This document shows positions 1 to 11,495 of a stretch of 64,000 bases of DNA, in pieces (position 1 is the first letter of the stretch; each line of letters opens with the position of its first letter). This stretch comes from Nectonema munidae (Eukaryota; Nematomorpha; Nectonematoida; Nectonematidae), in NCBI GenBank assembly GCA_030549495.1, contig JAUIRK010000858.1, positions 652,622-716,621 on the forward strand. The letters run 5' to 3'. Both the position numbers and the translations under genes were made by a program. The notes below the pieces were generated by a model. The model was not told the origin of the DNA and did no database searches. It saw nothing but the letters and a program-made list of their open reading frames with translations.

Positions 1-280
1 ACCATGCGGTACATAGGAGTGTGGGCACGGCCCCTCATGCCCCAGCCTAGCTACGTCACTGGAGAGAAGAGAACTGAATGAGATAGGAAGGCTTAACAAG
101 AGAAGAGGGCTTGAATGAAAGAAAAGAGCTTGAGTGAATGATTGAGTTTTAGCAGAGAAAGAGAAAAAGAAAAACAGAGGAGACAGAAAGAGAAATAGAA
201 TCACTGTGACAGAAGATGAGAAAATCTAGTGGATCATCAACATGTATTTGCCCAAAAATACTATAAAGAGGAGACACTGT
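1..280 (+). repeat. Inverted copy of a hAT 5'-end region (left arm)
   Basis: This stretch is the reverse complement of about 14120-14400 with scattered differences. Shared landmarks are the purine-rich run with GAGAGAAGAGAACTGAATGAG, the GTGACAGAAGATGAG block and the hAT-like end CCTAGCTACGTCACTG near position 58. In the right-hand copy the sequence leads directly into a ZMYM1-like hAT transposase relic, so this is probably the same 5' end in opposite orientation. Similarity fades after about 280, where coding sequence is expected but not found. The true left limit may lie outside the window. Confidence 0.7.
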
Positions 281-504
281 GATAAACATTGCTGACTTAT
301 TGTGTGCATATTGAAGCAATGGATTATTATTATATAGCTCTCACGCATCGTCTGTAAAATATGTTCGATAGGAATTTCAGAGCAGCTTGGCATGTGATGT
401 TTGATTGATTCGAAAGTCTCCATTCTTCATACATGATTCATACATAGAAAGGAATAATAGAAGAAGAATAGGGGAGGGAGGGAGGGAGGGGGGGGTGGTG
501 GTAG
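281..504. other. No gene seen; ends in a G-rich tract
   Basis: I see no gene or recognisable transposon here. Positions 470-500 are a GGGA/G tract of low complexity. The minus-strand open frames over this stretch have no recognisable motif. Confidence 0.5.
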
Positions 505-612
505 TCGCCCCTCGGATGTGCGCCTCTGAGGTAGAGTCAGAGTCGAAAAATTATATGTAAGTGGAGTCGAAGTCGGATTTGCCAAATATTTTTCCGACTT
601 CACAACCCTGCA
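505..612. repeat. Fragment of a GTCGGAGTCG-type interspersed repeat
   Basis: The stretch contains GTAGAGTCAGAGTCG, GTGGAGTCGAAGTCGG and ends in CCGACTTCACAACCCTG. These match a class of short interspersed repeats common in arthropods that begin AGGGTTGTGAAGTCGG. A second poor copy lies at about 58785-58830. The superfamily is not clear. Confidence 0.45.
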
Positions 613-642
613 CGTGCACATATGTATATATATATATATACA
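613..642. repeat. TA microsatellite
   Basis: A short (TA)n run, about 20 bases, lies between two repeat fragments. Confidence 0.8.
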
Positions 643-690
643 GAACAGGAGCGCACATCCTCAAAATTTGGGTATTTTTTTTAAATATTT
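643..690. repeat. hAT-like terminal fragment
   Basis: The sequence CAGGAGCGCACATCCTC followed by AAAATTTGGG matches, in reverse complement, the stretch at about 17615-17673, which ends in GCGCCCCTG. CAGGGGCGCAC resembles a hAT terminal inverted repeat. No transposase is attached. Confidence 0.4.
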
Positions 691-847
691 TTCAAAATTT
701 ATTATAAAAGAATTTTTGTCCAATGAATACACCACCATTATTACCCGACATTATATTGCACTGTAAGCTCTCAATCCCACACAACTACATAGATTTTATG
801 AAGTCAATTTATCTTATTTGTAATTCTGATTGCATCAACCTTCTAGC

Positions 848-1559
848 TGACTCGTTTTCAAACTAGAGTCCGCGGTGCCGCGAAGAAATTTCAATGGGAT
901 CTAGAAGGGGACACTGAGTGAATCATTTTTCGCAAAATAATGCACCCATATGGGGTCATTTGCCATTTTTGCCAATAAGTAACATTTAAAAAGAAATTAA
1001 AAAGTTAGTCTTTGAATTGAGTACTATTTTTTTAATAGCATAAAAAAATGAAACATGATGGATGAATCATGCTTAAAATTTGGTTTTACTGCATTACCGA
1101 AAGAGGAACCTAAGTGTCTTTTGTGTTGTGAAGTGTTATCATCCACTTTTCTAAAGCCGGTGAAGTTAAGCCTGCATTGGGAGTGCAGCACTCGAGTTCA
1201 GTATATAAAGCAATTGACTATTTTAAACGTCAAGCTGATCGATTGCACAAATCCAGGTTTGATAACACAGGAATGTTTTTGTTAGATATTAAATGTGGTC
1301 TGAAAGTTTTCTATAAATTTTCAAAAAATAACTGTTGTCAAAAAGTCAACAACATAAGAGAACAGTTGATGTTACCTTGGTGCAATGATATCCTAATGAA
1401 TGTGCTAAGTTCTGAAATTGTAAAGTTGAGGCATATCTTCCTGTCAAACGATATTGTTGGAAGGCTAATAAAAGAGATGTCTGATGACATAATATCAGAG
1501 ATGATTTTATTGATTCGGAATTCGATAACGACCATGCTCTAGCTATTCATCACTAGGCC
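848..1559 (+). pseudogene. hAT transposase relic, ZBED5/SCAND3-like, N-terminal part
   Basis: The stretch begins with TTTTCAAACTAGAGTCCGCGG, which resembles the end of ZBED5-type hAT elements. Coding similarity starts at 1055 with FTALPKEEPKCLLCCEVL, a BED-like zinc-finger segment with CxxC. After a frameshift near 1180 it continues through IDYFKRQ and IFLSNDIVGRLIKEMSDDI, the typical ZBED5-family motif that precedes the catalytic core. The gene is broken by a frameshift and by the piggyBac element inserted at 1564. The C-terminal half resumes after that element. It is a domesticable family, but the damage argues for a dead transposon copy. Confidence 0.75.
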
Positions 1560-1663
1560 TTAACCCTTAATTTGTATGCATATTCTAATAACATCATTGA
1601 TAAGTATGGGTCTAATGGACCCAAGACATTTTTGTACATATAAATTGTTTTCGATTAACCTTA

Positions 1664-1824
1664 GGGGTCGTTCACAATTGACGTCAACTAAAACGGGGGG
1701 GGGGGGGGGATCCAAAGTTGACATAAGTCGATTTTGTTAAGTGATTATATATCTAAAAGTGGACATGAGGGGGTGGAGTTCAAATTTATCAAAAAAAAGG
1801 TTGACGTCAATTGTGAACGACCCC
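1664..1824. mobile_element. PIF/Harbinger-type MITE, copy 1 (161 bp)
   Basis: The termini are GGGGTCGTTCACAATTGACG and its inverted counterpart ending in GTGAACGACCCC. The flanks are TTA on both sides (1661-1663 and 1825-1827), a 3-bp TWA duplication typical of PIF/Harbinger. The middle holds a poly-G run and no coding sequence. A second copy lies at 2534-2695. Confidence 0.85.
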
Positions 1825-2016
1825 TTAGTCTTAGTATATGAAAAGAGATGATTTTAAACTGCACAAAAACTATATAAAAGAAAAGTATACCTTAGGTTAA
1901 AAAAATTTACTATACCTAGGAATATGGTCGCATGAAGTGAATGGATTAAGAGTCAGGTAAGCTAGTTATAAGGTTAATTGTGTCTAAAGTTTACATGAAA
2001 TTTTTATTAGATTTTC

Positions 2017-3880
2017 TCACTTATTAAGAATGCAGTTTTCACAAATTATTTTCTTCTTTGAATGTTCACAGCAAATATTTTTCAAACATTTAGAGCAAAT
2101 TTGTTTGATTTTTCTATCTCTTGAAGCAGGACAAATATGACATCGTTTTTTCTTGCTTGAAGAAGGAGTCAAAGTATCAACATCTTCGTCTACTTTTTCA
2201 AAAATACAACTGTTTATAGCTCTTTTCACAGATTTTGGCATCTTTTGTACTTTTGCTCTTGATTCAAGCCATGGATTTATCAATTTTTCAGACAAAACTC
2301 GGAGAAATCCTTTTCTTTTTATTTTTTTGCTTTCTTTCGAATATTCAAGGCTCCACATAACATAGGCTGCTAAAGCTGCTATATCAACTATGTTGAAAAA
2401 GATTCGTGTGGCCATCTCTTTGATTTTCTTTTACAAGTATAATTATGCAAAAGCTGATACATTATATCTACTCCAGATTTCGTTTTGTTATAAAACAAAA
2501 CAATTTCTGGTTTATTTTTCTCTGTTCCAATAAGGGGTCGTTCACAATTGACGTCAACTAAAACGGGGGGGGGTATCCAAAGTTGACATAAGTCGATTTT
2601 GTTAAGTGATAATATATCTAAAAGTTGACATGAGGGAGGGGGGGGGGGGGTTCAAATTTATCAAAAAAAGGTTGACGTCAATTGTGAACGACCCCTAACA
2701 TTTCTATCGTTGTGAAAACTTGAAAGTAGTGTGACTTGCTTATTTCTTTTTGGAGTGTAGGAAACAATAGTTGCCGTTTTATGAAAAGCAAACAAAGAAC
2801 TATTTACAGGACGATTTTTTTCAAAAAAAAATTGTGGTATAAATTTTTTGTTTTTTCGCACAGTACTAAGACTTGTTAGACCATTAGCTAAAAGTTGTTG
2901 ACATAAATCGAAGCTAGTAAAAAAGTTATCAAAGCTGATATTTCTATCTGAGAAAAAAAATGGTTTTGCCAATTCAATAACAACTGAATGAGACAAATTT
3001 ACTTGAATTTTATCGTCAACTTTACCAACATATGGTATTCCTTTTAAAGGATGAAAGGTTTTAGAGTTTATCCAATAAATTTTAAGCGCATATTTGTCCG
3101 GTTTGGAAGGTAAATACTGCCTAAAACTGCAACGTCCTCTAAATGGAAGCAACTGTTCCTCAATTGTTAAATATTCGCTTGGAGTATAATGCTTTTGCAA
3201 ATTTTTGTTAAGAATTTCAAAAATAGAGCGTGCAGGAGCAAATTTGTCCTTTTGTTTTCTGAGACTTCTAGTTTCCGAATAATCAAAACGGAGAAACCTA
3301 TTTAGTTGATAAAAACGACTCATGGAAAGTGTTGCTTTAAAGATAGGAGGGCCATATTCATTGCTCCAAAGAGTATCGCAATTGACAAAGTTGGATTTCA
3401 AATGGCCGGCTGAAATAAGCAATCCAATAAAAGCGTATAATTCTTCTTTACTTGTAAGAGCGTACTTGATCAAATTATTATTATTATTTTTGTTGAAGGT
3501 TTCTATTTTTTTGTTCGTGCAATCAATTATGATATTCATAATTTCTTCATTAAAATAAAGTTTAAAAAAATCATCAATTTCAATTAAGTTTTTAGGAACA
3601 TTTTTTACTTTGCATTTTTCTCTAACAATATTACATTTTTTTGTTTTTGTACGTAAAGAAGGTGTAGATTCCCATTTTATATTGTCTTTGTTAGCGTAAC
3701 AGTCGGTTTGATTTTTTGTTGCTTCAAAATATAAATTCTCCATAATCCAATTGTCTTCACTTTCATCAGAAATAGATGAAGATTTTCATCATTGGAAAAG
3801 TATGAATCATGATTCATGTCTTCACTACAAGAACCACTATCACATGATTGAAAAATTTCAAAAATATTTTTATTAGACAT
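2017..3880 (-). pseudogene. piggyBac transposase (DDE_Tnp_1_7), interrupted
   Basis: Read on the minus strand, the start is near 3880 (MSNKNIFEIF, acidic N-terminus). A frameshift near 3700 leads to the main frame, 3743-2661. This carries the piggyBac core LTIEEQLLPFRGRC, then KYALKIYW, and ISFDNFFTSFDL with the conserved Asp. The frame is cut at 2695 by a MITE. Beyond it, KPEIVLFYNKTKSGVD supplies another conserved Asp, and after a frameshift FNIVDIAALAAYVMW leads to a C-terminal Cys-rich zinc-binding tail, CHICPASRDRKIKQICSKC (about 2150-2050). All main domains are recognisable, but the gene has at least two frameshifts and one insertion, so it is inactive. Confidence 0.88.
2534..2695. mobile_element. 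PIF/Harbinger-type MITE, copy 2 (162 bp)
   Basis: It has the same termini as copy 1, with TAA duplicated at 2531-2533 and 2696-2698. It is inserted directly in the piggyBac coding region and supplies the last residues of the truncated open frame there. Copies 1 and 2 differ mainly in the length of their G runs, so they are of similar age and younger than the piggyBac. Confidence 0.88.
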
Positions 3881-4116
3881 TTTGAATGTAAGATAAAACT
3901 AAAAAAAATACATAAAAGTAAATAAAATTTATAGTTTTATAAATTTTAATGAAGATTTAATACAACACGCTTGAATAATACTTTCAATAATTTTTAAATT
4001 TTATAATTTGTATATTATTCTTCTAGTAGATTTAAAAGTAATAAATATGGGTCTATTAGACCCATCATTATCAATGTTGTAATTAAAATAAATATTTTTT
4101 ATTACAAAGTTGTTAA

Positions 4117-5125
4117 TTTTTTTTATTAATTTTTTTGAACTTGTATAAGTGGAGTAAAAAAGGTCCTGTTAAACGGTATTAATGCAAGCTAATAAAACGT
4201 ACAAGTCTATTGATGACATAATATACAGAGATGATTTAATAGACTCTGATGGGTCGATGACGACCATGCTTTAGCTATTCATCACTAGGCCTTAATAATG
4301 AAAACCATACCTGATGTGTTTAAAAATATTCTAAATGAAGTTATTAAAGGAGCCTATGTAATTAAAGCAAATGCTTTCAACTTTTGTTTGTTTTCAGAGT
4401 TACTTAAATAAAATTATTTCGAAGTTGAAAAACTCTTGCTGAACTCAAACATGGGGTAGCTTTCCAAAGGAAAAGTTTCAAAGAAATGATATGGAAAGAA
4501 ATTCAACAGACACCCATGTATTTTTTAGATGTCCTTTTTGTATGTTCCAATCGTCTTTAGTGAAAATATTTGAATCATGAATTCCCTTAAAACTTTCGCT
4601 GCAAGGAAGAGATTACTGTACTACATTGTCATAAAGAGCTATTAAAATGGAGCTGAAATCATGACATTCTTAGACAAGGAAAATTTTGCCTGGTTTTTCA
4701 ACATATTTGTTGATGAAAATAAGATTTTCATTAATGAAGATGTCCTAGAGCTGAACACGGTGTAGCATATCTTAGGCACTTTCCATTTATCTAAAACCCC
4801 TTTATAATCTCGATTAGTAATCTGGCCTCAGAAGACTTCTTAATTAGGAACACTTGATTGATTTGATTAATGATTGAGGAGGTGCAAAACATATTTTTGT
4901 AAAATATCTCAGCGATTTTTCAATGGAAATGGGAGAGTCCTATGCTGATGTTGCAAGGATTGCTATGGAAGCTCTGATTCGATTTGCCACTACACATAAG
5001 TGTGAACAAGCGTTTTCCTTGCTACTTGCGATTGAAACGAAATTCCGAAACAGATAGGAAGTGAGTAATGATATGAGAGTTGCATAGGCCAAAACAAAGT
5101 CATGAATTGGAAAGTAATGAAAAAA
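4117..5125 (+). pseudogene. hAT transposase relic, ZBED5/SCAND3-like, C-terminal part
   Basis: Positions about 4135-4295 repeat the last 160 bases of the N-terminal part (about 1405-1563), ending in the same ATCACTAGGCCTTAA. From about 4315 decayed frames give VFKNILNEVIKG, then a stretch resembling the region where ZBED5-like proteins read LSLQG. Near 4975-5060 comes ALIRFATTHKCEQAFS followed by ETKFRNR, the hAT C-terminal dimerisation segment. Many stops and frameshifts break the reading. Together with 848-1559 it forms one hAT copy split by the piggyBac, or two overlapping copies. Confidence 0.72.
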
Positions 5126-5586
<461 letters not shown>

Positions 5587-5629
5587 TTAATATGTTTTAT
5601 TTAATTATTTATGAAAGTAAAAAAATTAC

Positions 5630-5682
5630 TTTTTTTCTCCGTCATATAATAAAAAGGATTCAAAAGAAGGAGGGGCATTCAT
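5630..5682 (-). CDS. POLR2J: RNA polymerase II subunit RPB11, exon 1 with start codon
   Basis: The start ATG is at 5682-5680. The exon reads MNAPPSFESFLLYDGEK plus two bases of the next codon; human RPB11 starts MNAPPAFESFLLFEGEKK, so the match is close to exact. The donor GTAATT begins at 5629. Joining to exon 2 (first base 5569) gives AA+G = Lys and keeps the frame. The intron is only 60 bases. Upstream of the ATG, about 60 bases of A/T-rich DNA separate the gene from an opposing LINE reverse-transcriptase relic, so little obvious promoter sequence remains. A 5' UTR intron or a promoter inside old LINE sequence is possible. Confidence 0.94.
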
Positions 5683-5744
5683 TTTTATTATTAAAAAAAA
5701 ATAAAAAAAGAATTCTTTATTTTGTTGGAAATCTGGATTATAAC

Positions 5745-6369
5745 TTCATATCTTATTACTTATATTAATAAATTGTCTATTTTCTAAGATTTTCGAAAAG
5801 ATCATCTTTTCAAAAATTTTTGCTTTTCTTAACAAATATAATTTGATTAGTCCCAGTCAATTCGGATTTTTAAAAAACAAATCAACTGAAGACGCTGCAT
5901 TGTTACTTTGTAAATCAATTACCAACTATTTTTAGCATAGTTGTTTTTAGACTTAACTAAAGCATTTGATAATGTTAGTCAGGATTTACTTCTAAATAAA
6001 TTTTTAAAATTGGAATTAGAGGGCCTATCTTGAAATGGCTTACCCATTTTTTGCATAGAAGAACATTTTATGTTTCGTTCCGCAACAAATTTTCTATATA
6101 CCCATGCTATATAGAAAGGGGTATGCCCCAAGGTTCAATCTCTCTTCTGCAATCTACAGGACTAATAACTGTTTGAACTCAATTTCTACATGATGCCAGC
6201 TCAACTTACTTTCCTTAAATCATAAAAATGCTGTTATATGGTTTTCTCCCGAGCAAAAATTAGTAGTAATCTTAACATATCTTTAAATGGTGTTCCTTTA
6301 AGCAGAGTCGACTATTTCAACTATTTAGGAGTTGTTTTCACAAGTAATTTATCTTGGTCTAAGCATATA
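5745..6369 (+). pseudogene. LINE reverse transcriptase relic (jockey/CR1-like group)
   Basis: Broken frames on the plus strand give SKIFEKIIFSKIFAFLNKY, SPSQFGFLKNKSTEDAALLL, then FLDLTKAFDNVSQDLLLNK, KWLTHFLHRRTFYVSF and GMPQGSI, which are RT palm motifs in the right order. A later piece, LSRVDYFNYLGVVF, matches the LINE thumb region. The YADD region is missing. Several stops and frameshifts are present. It is cut at about 6370 by the start of a Tigger-like relic. It differs from the LINE that starts near 7900. Confidence 0.75.
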
Positions 6370-6370
6370 T

Positions 6371-7600
6371 AGTAAAACCTGAAAGATGAGACCGAACTAA
6401 AATCTACCTTTTTAAAGTCGCATCTAAGAAGTGGTCGTTATATATAGGAAAATTGAAAATAAGGGTGATCTATTTATTCATGATTCTTATTAATTAAAAA
6501 TTTTTTTATATCGAGTTGTTTCAGTTGGGAAAATTTATGCTCTTCAACTAGTTGCCTTCTGGGAAAGTTTCAGAAACTCTTCAAAATCAATTTGAAAAGA
6601 AAAGTTGTTCAAATTTCTAATCCTTTCAAATACTTGACTTGTGGTTATTCTTTCTACTTTGCATAGTTTCCTCCTCATGAATACAAGTTATTTCAATACT
6701 CTTCTTCACCAGATAGTTCTTCGATAGATGTTTGATTTTTTTCATCATAATTTATATAATCCTTCCATGATATTTTCTCCAACAAAACTGAGCATTCTCT
6801 TGGTAGTATTGTGGATATATGAGGAGAAGATGACAAATTTGAAAAATTAAATACACAACTCTTAAAACAATTTTTTATTTTTAAAACTTTAACCTCGTTT
6901 CCAGGTTGAGAAACCCATTGACAGGCATCAAATAAATCGATTTTATTCGTAACATCTGTTGCCATTTCGATATCATCTACTCATGAAATAATGTGCTTTA
7001 GTAACTTGACTCTATAAAAAGATTGGAAATTTTTGATTATACCATAATCAAGAGGTTAAAGTACAGTGGTTGTGGTAGCATGTAGGAACTTTATTTTTAC
7101 ATTTGAAAGCTTAATGTCCATATGAGAAGAAACATTATCAAGGAATAAAAAAATTATTATTTTTCTTTAATCATTTTGTTGTTGACAGATTTAAGCCATG
7201 TAGAAAAAATAGTTAATGTCATCCATGGTTTTTTGTTGAAGTAATAGGTTGACTGCTAACGATTTGGCAGACTTGTTTTTGAAACATTTTGATATTTTCC
7301 GATAATAATCGGTAAAAAATTTTCCCCTGTAGCACTGCAAGTCAATAATACAGTAAACCTGAGTTTTTGATATTTTACCATTTTTACAATTTTCGTTTTT
7401 AAAACCAACGATCTTGAAGGTAAAACTTTTTATAAGAGGGCTGTTTCGTCAGCGTTGAAAATATCCTTTAACTCATAATCTTCACAAAGTGAGGCGAGTT
7501 CTTCCTTCCAGCGCTCAACAACAACTGGAGGGGAGGTGTGGGTGGGGAAGGATAGTTATCACCAAGACGTAGCCTTTTTACAATATTTTTACTTACAATA
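6371..7600 (-). pseudogene. pogo/Tigger transposase relic (TIGD-like), minus strand
   Basis: On the minus strand, from about 7580 downward, the reading is VVVERWKEELASLCEDYELK, then DIFNADETALL (the Tigger core motif with the first Asp), then RFTVLLTCSATGENFLP. It continues with PWMTLTIFSTWLKSV and FLFLDNVSSHMDIKLSNVKI (second Asp region), then TTTVL-PLDYGIIKNF. The C-terminal part, 6965-6693, reads KIDLFDACQWV and KNCFKSCVF. Stops and frameshifts lie between these blocks. The DNA-binding N-terminus is not found. The left limit at 6371 (AGTAAAACCTG) is a plausible degenerate pogo terminus; the right limit is uncertain. Confidence 0.8.
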
Positions 7601-7899
7601 ATTCAATAAGGATTTGAAAGAAATTGTATTGCTGTTTTTAAAAACAGTGAAAAAAAATTAACATTATGTTACTATTTAAAAGTAATGAGAATTGTTTTTT
7701 TCAAATAGTTATCATATCTTTGCTTGGTGCCATTTTATAATAATTTTTTTGTGAAATTTATAACCTCCATCTATTAAAATAAAAAATAAGAACATTATTT
7801 AGTTGCATAATAAAACAAAAAATATATCTGAAAGCAAAAATTAAAAAAAAGATAATAATTATTTAAGTGACAATAAATTATATAAATAAAAGTATCTAA
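7601..7899. other. AT-rich, nothing recognised
   Basis: This is probably the remainder of the Tigger 5' region or LINE 5' flank. No motif is readable on either strand. Confidence 0.4.
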
Positions 7900-7931
7900 T
7901 ACTTGGAACGTGGGTAGATTCCGTTAAAGTC

Positions 7932-8261
7932 ATGGACTTGCTCATTGACAAATCTTATAGATATATATTTATAAACTTTGAATGTAGCTATGTTTTTCCA
8001 TTTGTATACATAAAACAGTGCACTAAATGTAGTGAAATTGGTCACACCTCTTCTAAATGCAAAAAGGAGCTCTTAAGCTGTCGGTTTTGTTCGCTGAATC
8101 ATTTTTCAAATGATTGTCCAGATAAGTTAACTTATTATTCTTATAAGTGTATAAATTGCACGAAAAAAAATGATTGTAATCACAATGCTTTTGATGCTAA
8201 ATGTACATCTTTAGTGAATATGAGAAATAGAATTCTTAACTCCTATAGTAATCATGATTGA
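7932..8261 (+). pseudogene. LINE ORF1 C-terminal part with zinc knuckles
   Basis: The readable 109 residues contain CTKCSEIGHTSSKC (C-x2-C-x4-H-x4-C) and CRFCSLNHFSNDC (C-x2-C-x3-H-x4-C). These are two zinc knuckles of the ORF1 nucleic-acid chaperone that coats LINE RNA. A Cys/His-rich tail follows. ORF1 of the related LINE at 22.4-23.5 kb is 349 residues, so about two thirds of the N-terminus is missing. The end of ORF1 overlaps the ORF2 start (ATGATTGA). Confidence 0.82.
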
Positions 8262-11212
8262 CCACTGTAGCTTCATAGATGAATTAGATAACAAATTAGA
8301 TCCTTTTGAATTAAATTTAAATTGCCTGCCTAATACAATTCCATACATTGGTGCTAATATGAGAAGTTTCAATGTTTTATCTCTGAACATTCAATCTATT
8401 AAATCAAAACGTGACTTACTATGGGATACTTTGAATATCATTTTTACTACTTCTACCAAAAAGTTTCAAGTTATTTGTTTGCAAGAAACTTGGCTTACTG
8501 ATTATGACGATGAAGCGAATTTTACAAATAAAGGTTACGATTTTTTTTCTTTTCCTTCAAATAGATCTACTCATAGAGGTTTGGGATTTATTGATTCTTC
8601 TCTAAAGTATGAGAGTTACAAGGTTAATTATTTTCCACTCACTTTTGAAGTTTCTTCACTAAAAGTGCTCTTACCCAATAAGAATCTTGTGCTAATTCAT
8701 AACATTTATCGTCCACTCAATTCTAATATATCTGAATTTAAGAGTTCCTACGTTTTCTTGAGATATGTTCGACAAAATTCAATATTTTATTAGCTGGAGA
8801 CTTCAATTTGAATCTTTTTGAAAATAGTTGTAACAAGTCAATTTTTATTAATAATCTCTTATCTTTTAATTTATTTGCAACTATAAATATTGCAACCCGT
8901 CCTGAATCTGGTAAACTAATCGATAACATTTTCGCTTCTAGAGGATTGCGTTTTTGTAAATCTCGTGTTTTAAATATTTTTATATCTGATCATCATCCAT
9001 TGTTTGCAAGCTTTGATATAGATTGGGCGCAGGAAGGGACATGTTGTTTTCATGCAAATGTAGACCACTCCCTCTTACTGGAATATTTTAGGAATAAGAG
9101 TTGGGACTATGTTTTTCACTAAAAGATTTGTCTTGAAGGAAAAATGCTGAATTTTGTTGAAGATCTTAAGAAGGGTCTTGATAACTGCACTAAGATCAAT
9201 ATGAGATCAAGAAAATCTAAAATTGATAATGATTGGATGAATGACTCTATCAGGAAAATGATCTCTTCTAGAAACAAAATATATGTAAAAATGCTAAAGT
9301 GCAAAAACAACCTGAATAAATTTTGTGAATACAAGTCCAGGATTCAAAATGAAAACAAATTATTGAAAAAGATGATTTGGAAGGCAAAACAAGAATACTA
9401 CAAAAGAGTTTTTAGCAAAATTAATTCATCCTCAAAAGCCGTATGGAATAAACTAAAGTTTTTACTTAATGAGAAAAAGAATTCTGTTAGAATTAAAGCC
9501 ACTGATAAATATTTTGATGATAATGAAATACCTGAATTGTTTTTGAATTATTTTAATAAAAACTCTTATAATTCAGTAACGAATGAGTTTAAATTAACAA
9601 ATCAAATATTTTCTGCATTCAATTTTAGTTTCTCAAAAATAATGATGTTTTATTTAGTATTAACTCTCTTAGGTCTTCTGCTACCAGAGATTATCATGGG
9701 CTTAGTACTAAAATAATAAAGTATATTAAATATTTTGTGTTAAATCCGTTGGTACACCTTTTCAATGAAATGCTCAATCAGTCGTACTATCCAAATTCTC
9801 TGAAAATTTGTAAATTGGTTCCAATACACAAGAGAGGTGATACCTTTCAACTTAGGAATTACAGGCCGGTAACCATAGTTCCTACAATTTCTAAAATTTT
9901 TGAAAAAATAATGTATTTTTAGCTATATAATTATTTTGAAGCAAATAATCTATTTGGATCAAAACATTTTGGTTATCGGATCAATCGCTCCATTGAAGAT
10001 TTACATGGACAATTCTTTTATGATGTTTCAGAGTATCTTAATGAAGGATATAATTGTGCAGCTGTTTTTCTTGACTTAAAAAATGCTTTCGATCTTGTCA
10101 ATCATTCTAGATTAATTGTCAAACTTAGAGAATATGGTTTGAGAAATGAGGCAATCAGTTTAATTTCTTCTTTTCTGAATAACCGTACACATTATGTTGA
10201 AGTGAATAATAGAAAGTCCAGTTTTACATGCTTCAATAAAATTGGTGTTCCTCAGGGATCAGCACTGGGACCATTGTTTTTTAATATCTTTATTAATGAT
10301 ATAAAAGATATTCCATCAATGAAAGAGGTAAATTATTTTTCTTATGCTGATGACATATCGTTGTTGTTTCCATTTAAGTTATCTCTAGAATCTGATTGTA
10401 TAAATGAAATACTTCAAACTATTTCAATTTTTTTAAAGGAAAATTCTTTAGAATTGAGTGGAAATAAGTGTAAATATTTGACATTTACTAGTAATAAAAT
10501 AAACAAGGTGAATTCGATGGTTAAGATGAATGATTGCCAACTAGAAAAGGTCAATACTTTCAAGTTTCTTGGAATTACTATTGATGCGGAACTGAAATGG
10601 ACACACCATATCCGAATACTAAATTCTAGGTTAAATATGTTGCTATCAAAATTCAGGTCTTATTCTTTTCTATCGATAGATGTTAAATTAAAAATGTATA
10701 AGTCTCTAGTTCAACCATTGTTATATTATTCCGTTATAAAATGGGGACATGCGAATAAAGATGATTTGCTTAAAACTCAAAAAAGGATTATTAGAATTGT
10801 GTTTAATCTGAGAGAAAATAGTCACACTAATAAAAAGTTCATTGAGGCAAACACATTGAAGGTAGATGATCTATATTGTTATAAATTATGCTTGTTTCTT
10901 TGGAAATATCTTAAATGCTTATGTTCTCCAATATGGGCTAATAAGTTTCATTTCAATTCGAACATACATCAAAACTATACTCGCAATACTGGATATCTCC
11001 ATTTAGAACATTCAAAATCTAAAAAAAATGTTAGAATGCTATCAATAAATCAAAAGTTATCAAGATTTTTCAATGAGAATAAGTTTCTTTATAATTGTTG
11101 TCATCTAGAGAGAATCTCAGACTTCAAGAAAGCTGTGAAAAATTACTTCTTTGATCAATATAATGACTGTAGTACTAGTTCTTGCTACATTTGTGCACAC
11201 AAAATTTCATAG
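8254..11212 (+). pseudogene. LINE ORF2: APE endonuclease and reverse transcriptase, broken
   Basis: The protein would nick target DNA and reverse-transcribe the element RNA. The endonuclease part, 8254-9122, shows NVLSLNIQSIKSK, ICLQETWL, LAGDFNLN (after a frameshift near 8790) and ISDHHPLF. The linker is at 9144-9716. The RT begins at about 9800 with LVPIHKRGD and NYRPVTIVPTISKIFEK. It then shows FLDLKNAFDLVNH, GVPQGSALGPLFFNIFINDI (10228-10287) and SYADDISLLF (about 10340-10370), the catalytic YADD. The open frame ends at 11212 after a Cys/His motif. There are at least two frameshifts (near 8790 and 9710) and two in-frame stops (near 9120 and 9920). Confidence 0.88.
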
Positions 11213-11495
11213 TATTGTTTTTAAATTTATGTTATCATTACAATTAATATATTGAATATGTAAAACGCCGTAATAAATTTCTTTTTTTTTTTGTATACTC
11301 TGTACATTTGTGTAGGTTGCACTCGAGAAGTGGCTTTAAGTAGCCTTTGTGTGTATCCTTGCATTAATGAAAACATTTTTATGTTGTCATTTTTTTAAAC
11401 TTTTTTTTTTGGCACTGGAATACATCTTTATTTTACTATTAATTTGTTAAATTTTTGCTCTGTTTATTTTTTGCTGAATAAATTCTTCTTCTTCT

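Larger units (their letters stand above)
1564..4112 (-). mobile_element. piggyBac element, decayed, about 2.5 kb
   Basis: The left end reads TTAA (1560-1563) followed by CCCTTAATTTG, the piggyBac pattern of a TTAA target with CCC termini. The right end is eroded: it retains the subterminal region in inverted form but lacks a clear GGG before a TTAA at 4113-4116. Inverted subterminal palindromes, gggtctaatggaccc at 1608-1622 and gggtctattagaccc at 4049-4063, support the two limits. It encodes a minus-strand transposase relic and sits inside a hAT relic. Two Harbinger-type MITEs have inserted into it. Confidence 0.8.
7900..11495 (+). mobile_element. LINE, two-ORF, jockey/CR1-like group, 5'-truncated and decayed
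   Basis: The element comprises the 3' part of ORF1 (to 8261), ORF2 (8254-11212) and a 3' region ending in AATAAATTCTTCTTCTTC near 11475-11495. A similar AATAAACTTCTTCTTC tail occurs, inverted, at 49639. ORF1 and ORF2 overlap by 8 bases. Gene order and motifs match the LINE at 19.55-23.5 kb, so both belong to one clade. The 3' end is defined by the tail; no target-site duplication was resolved. Confidence 0.85.
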
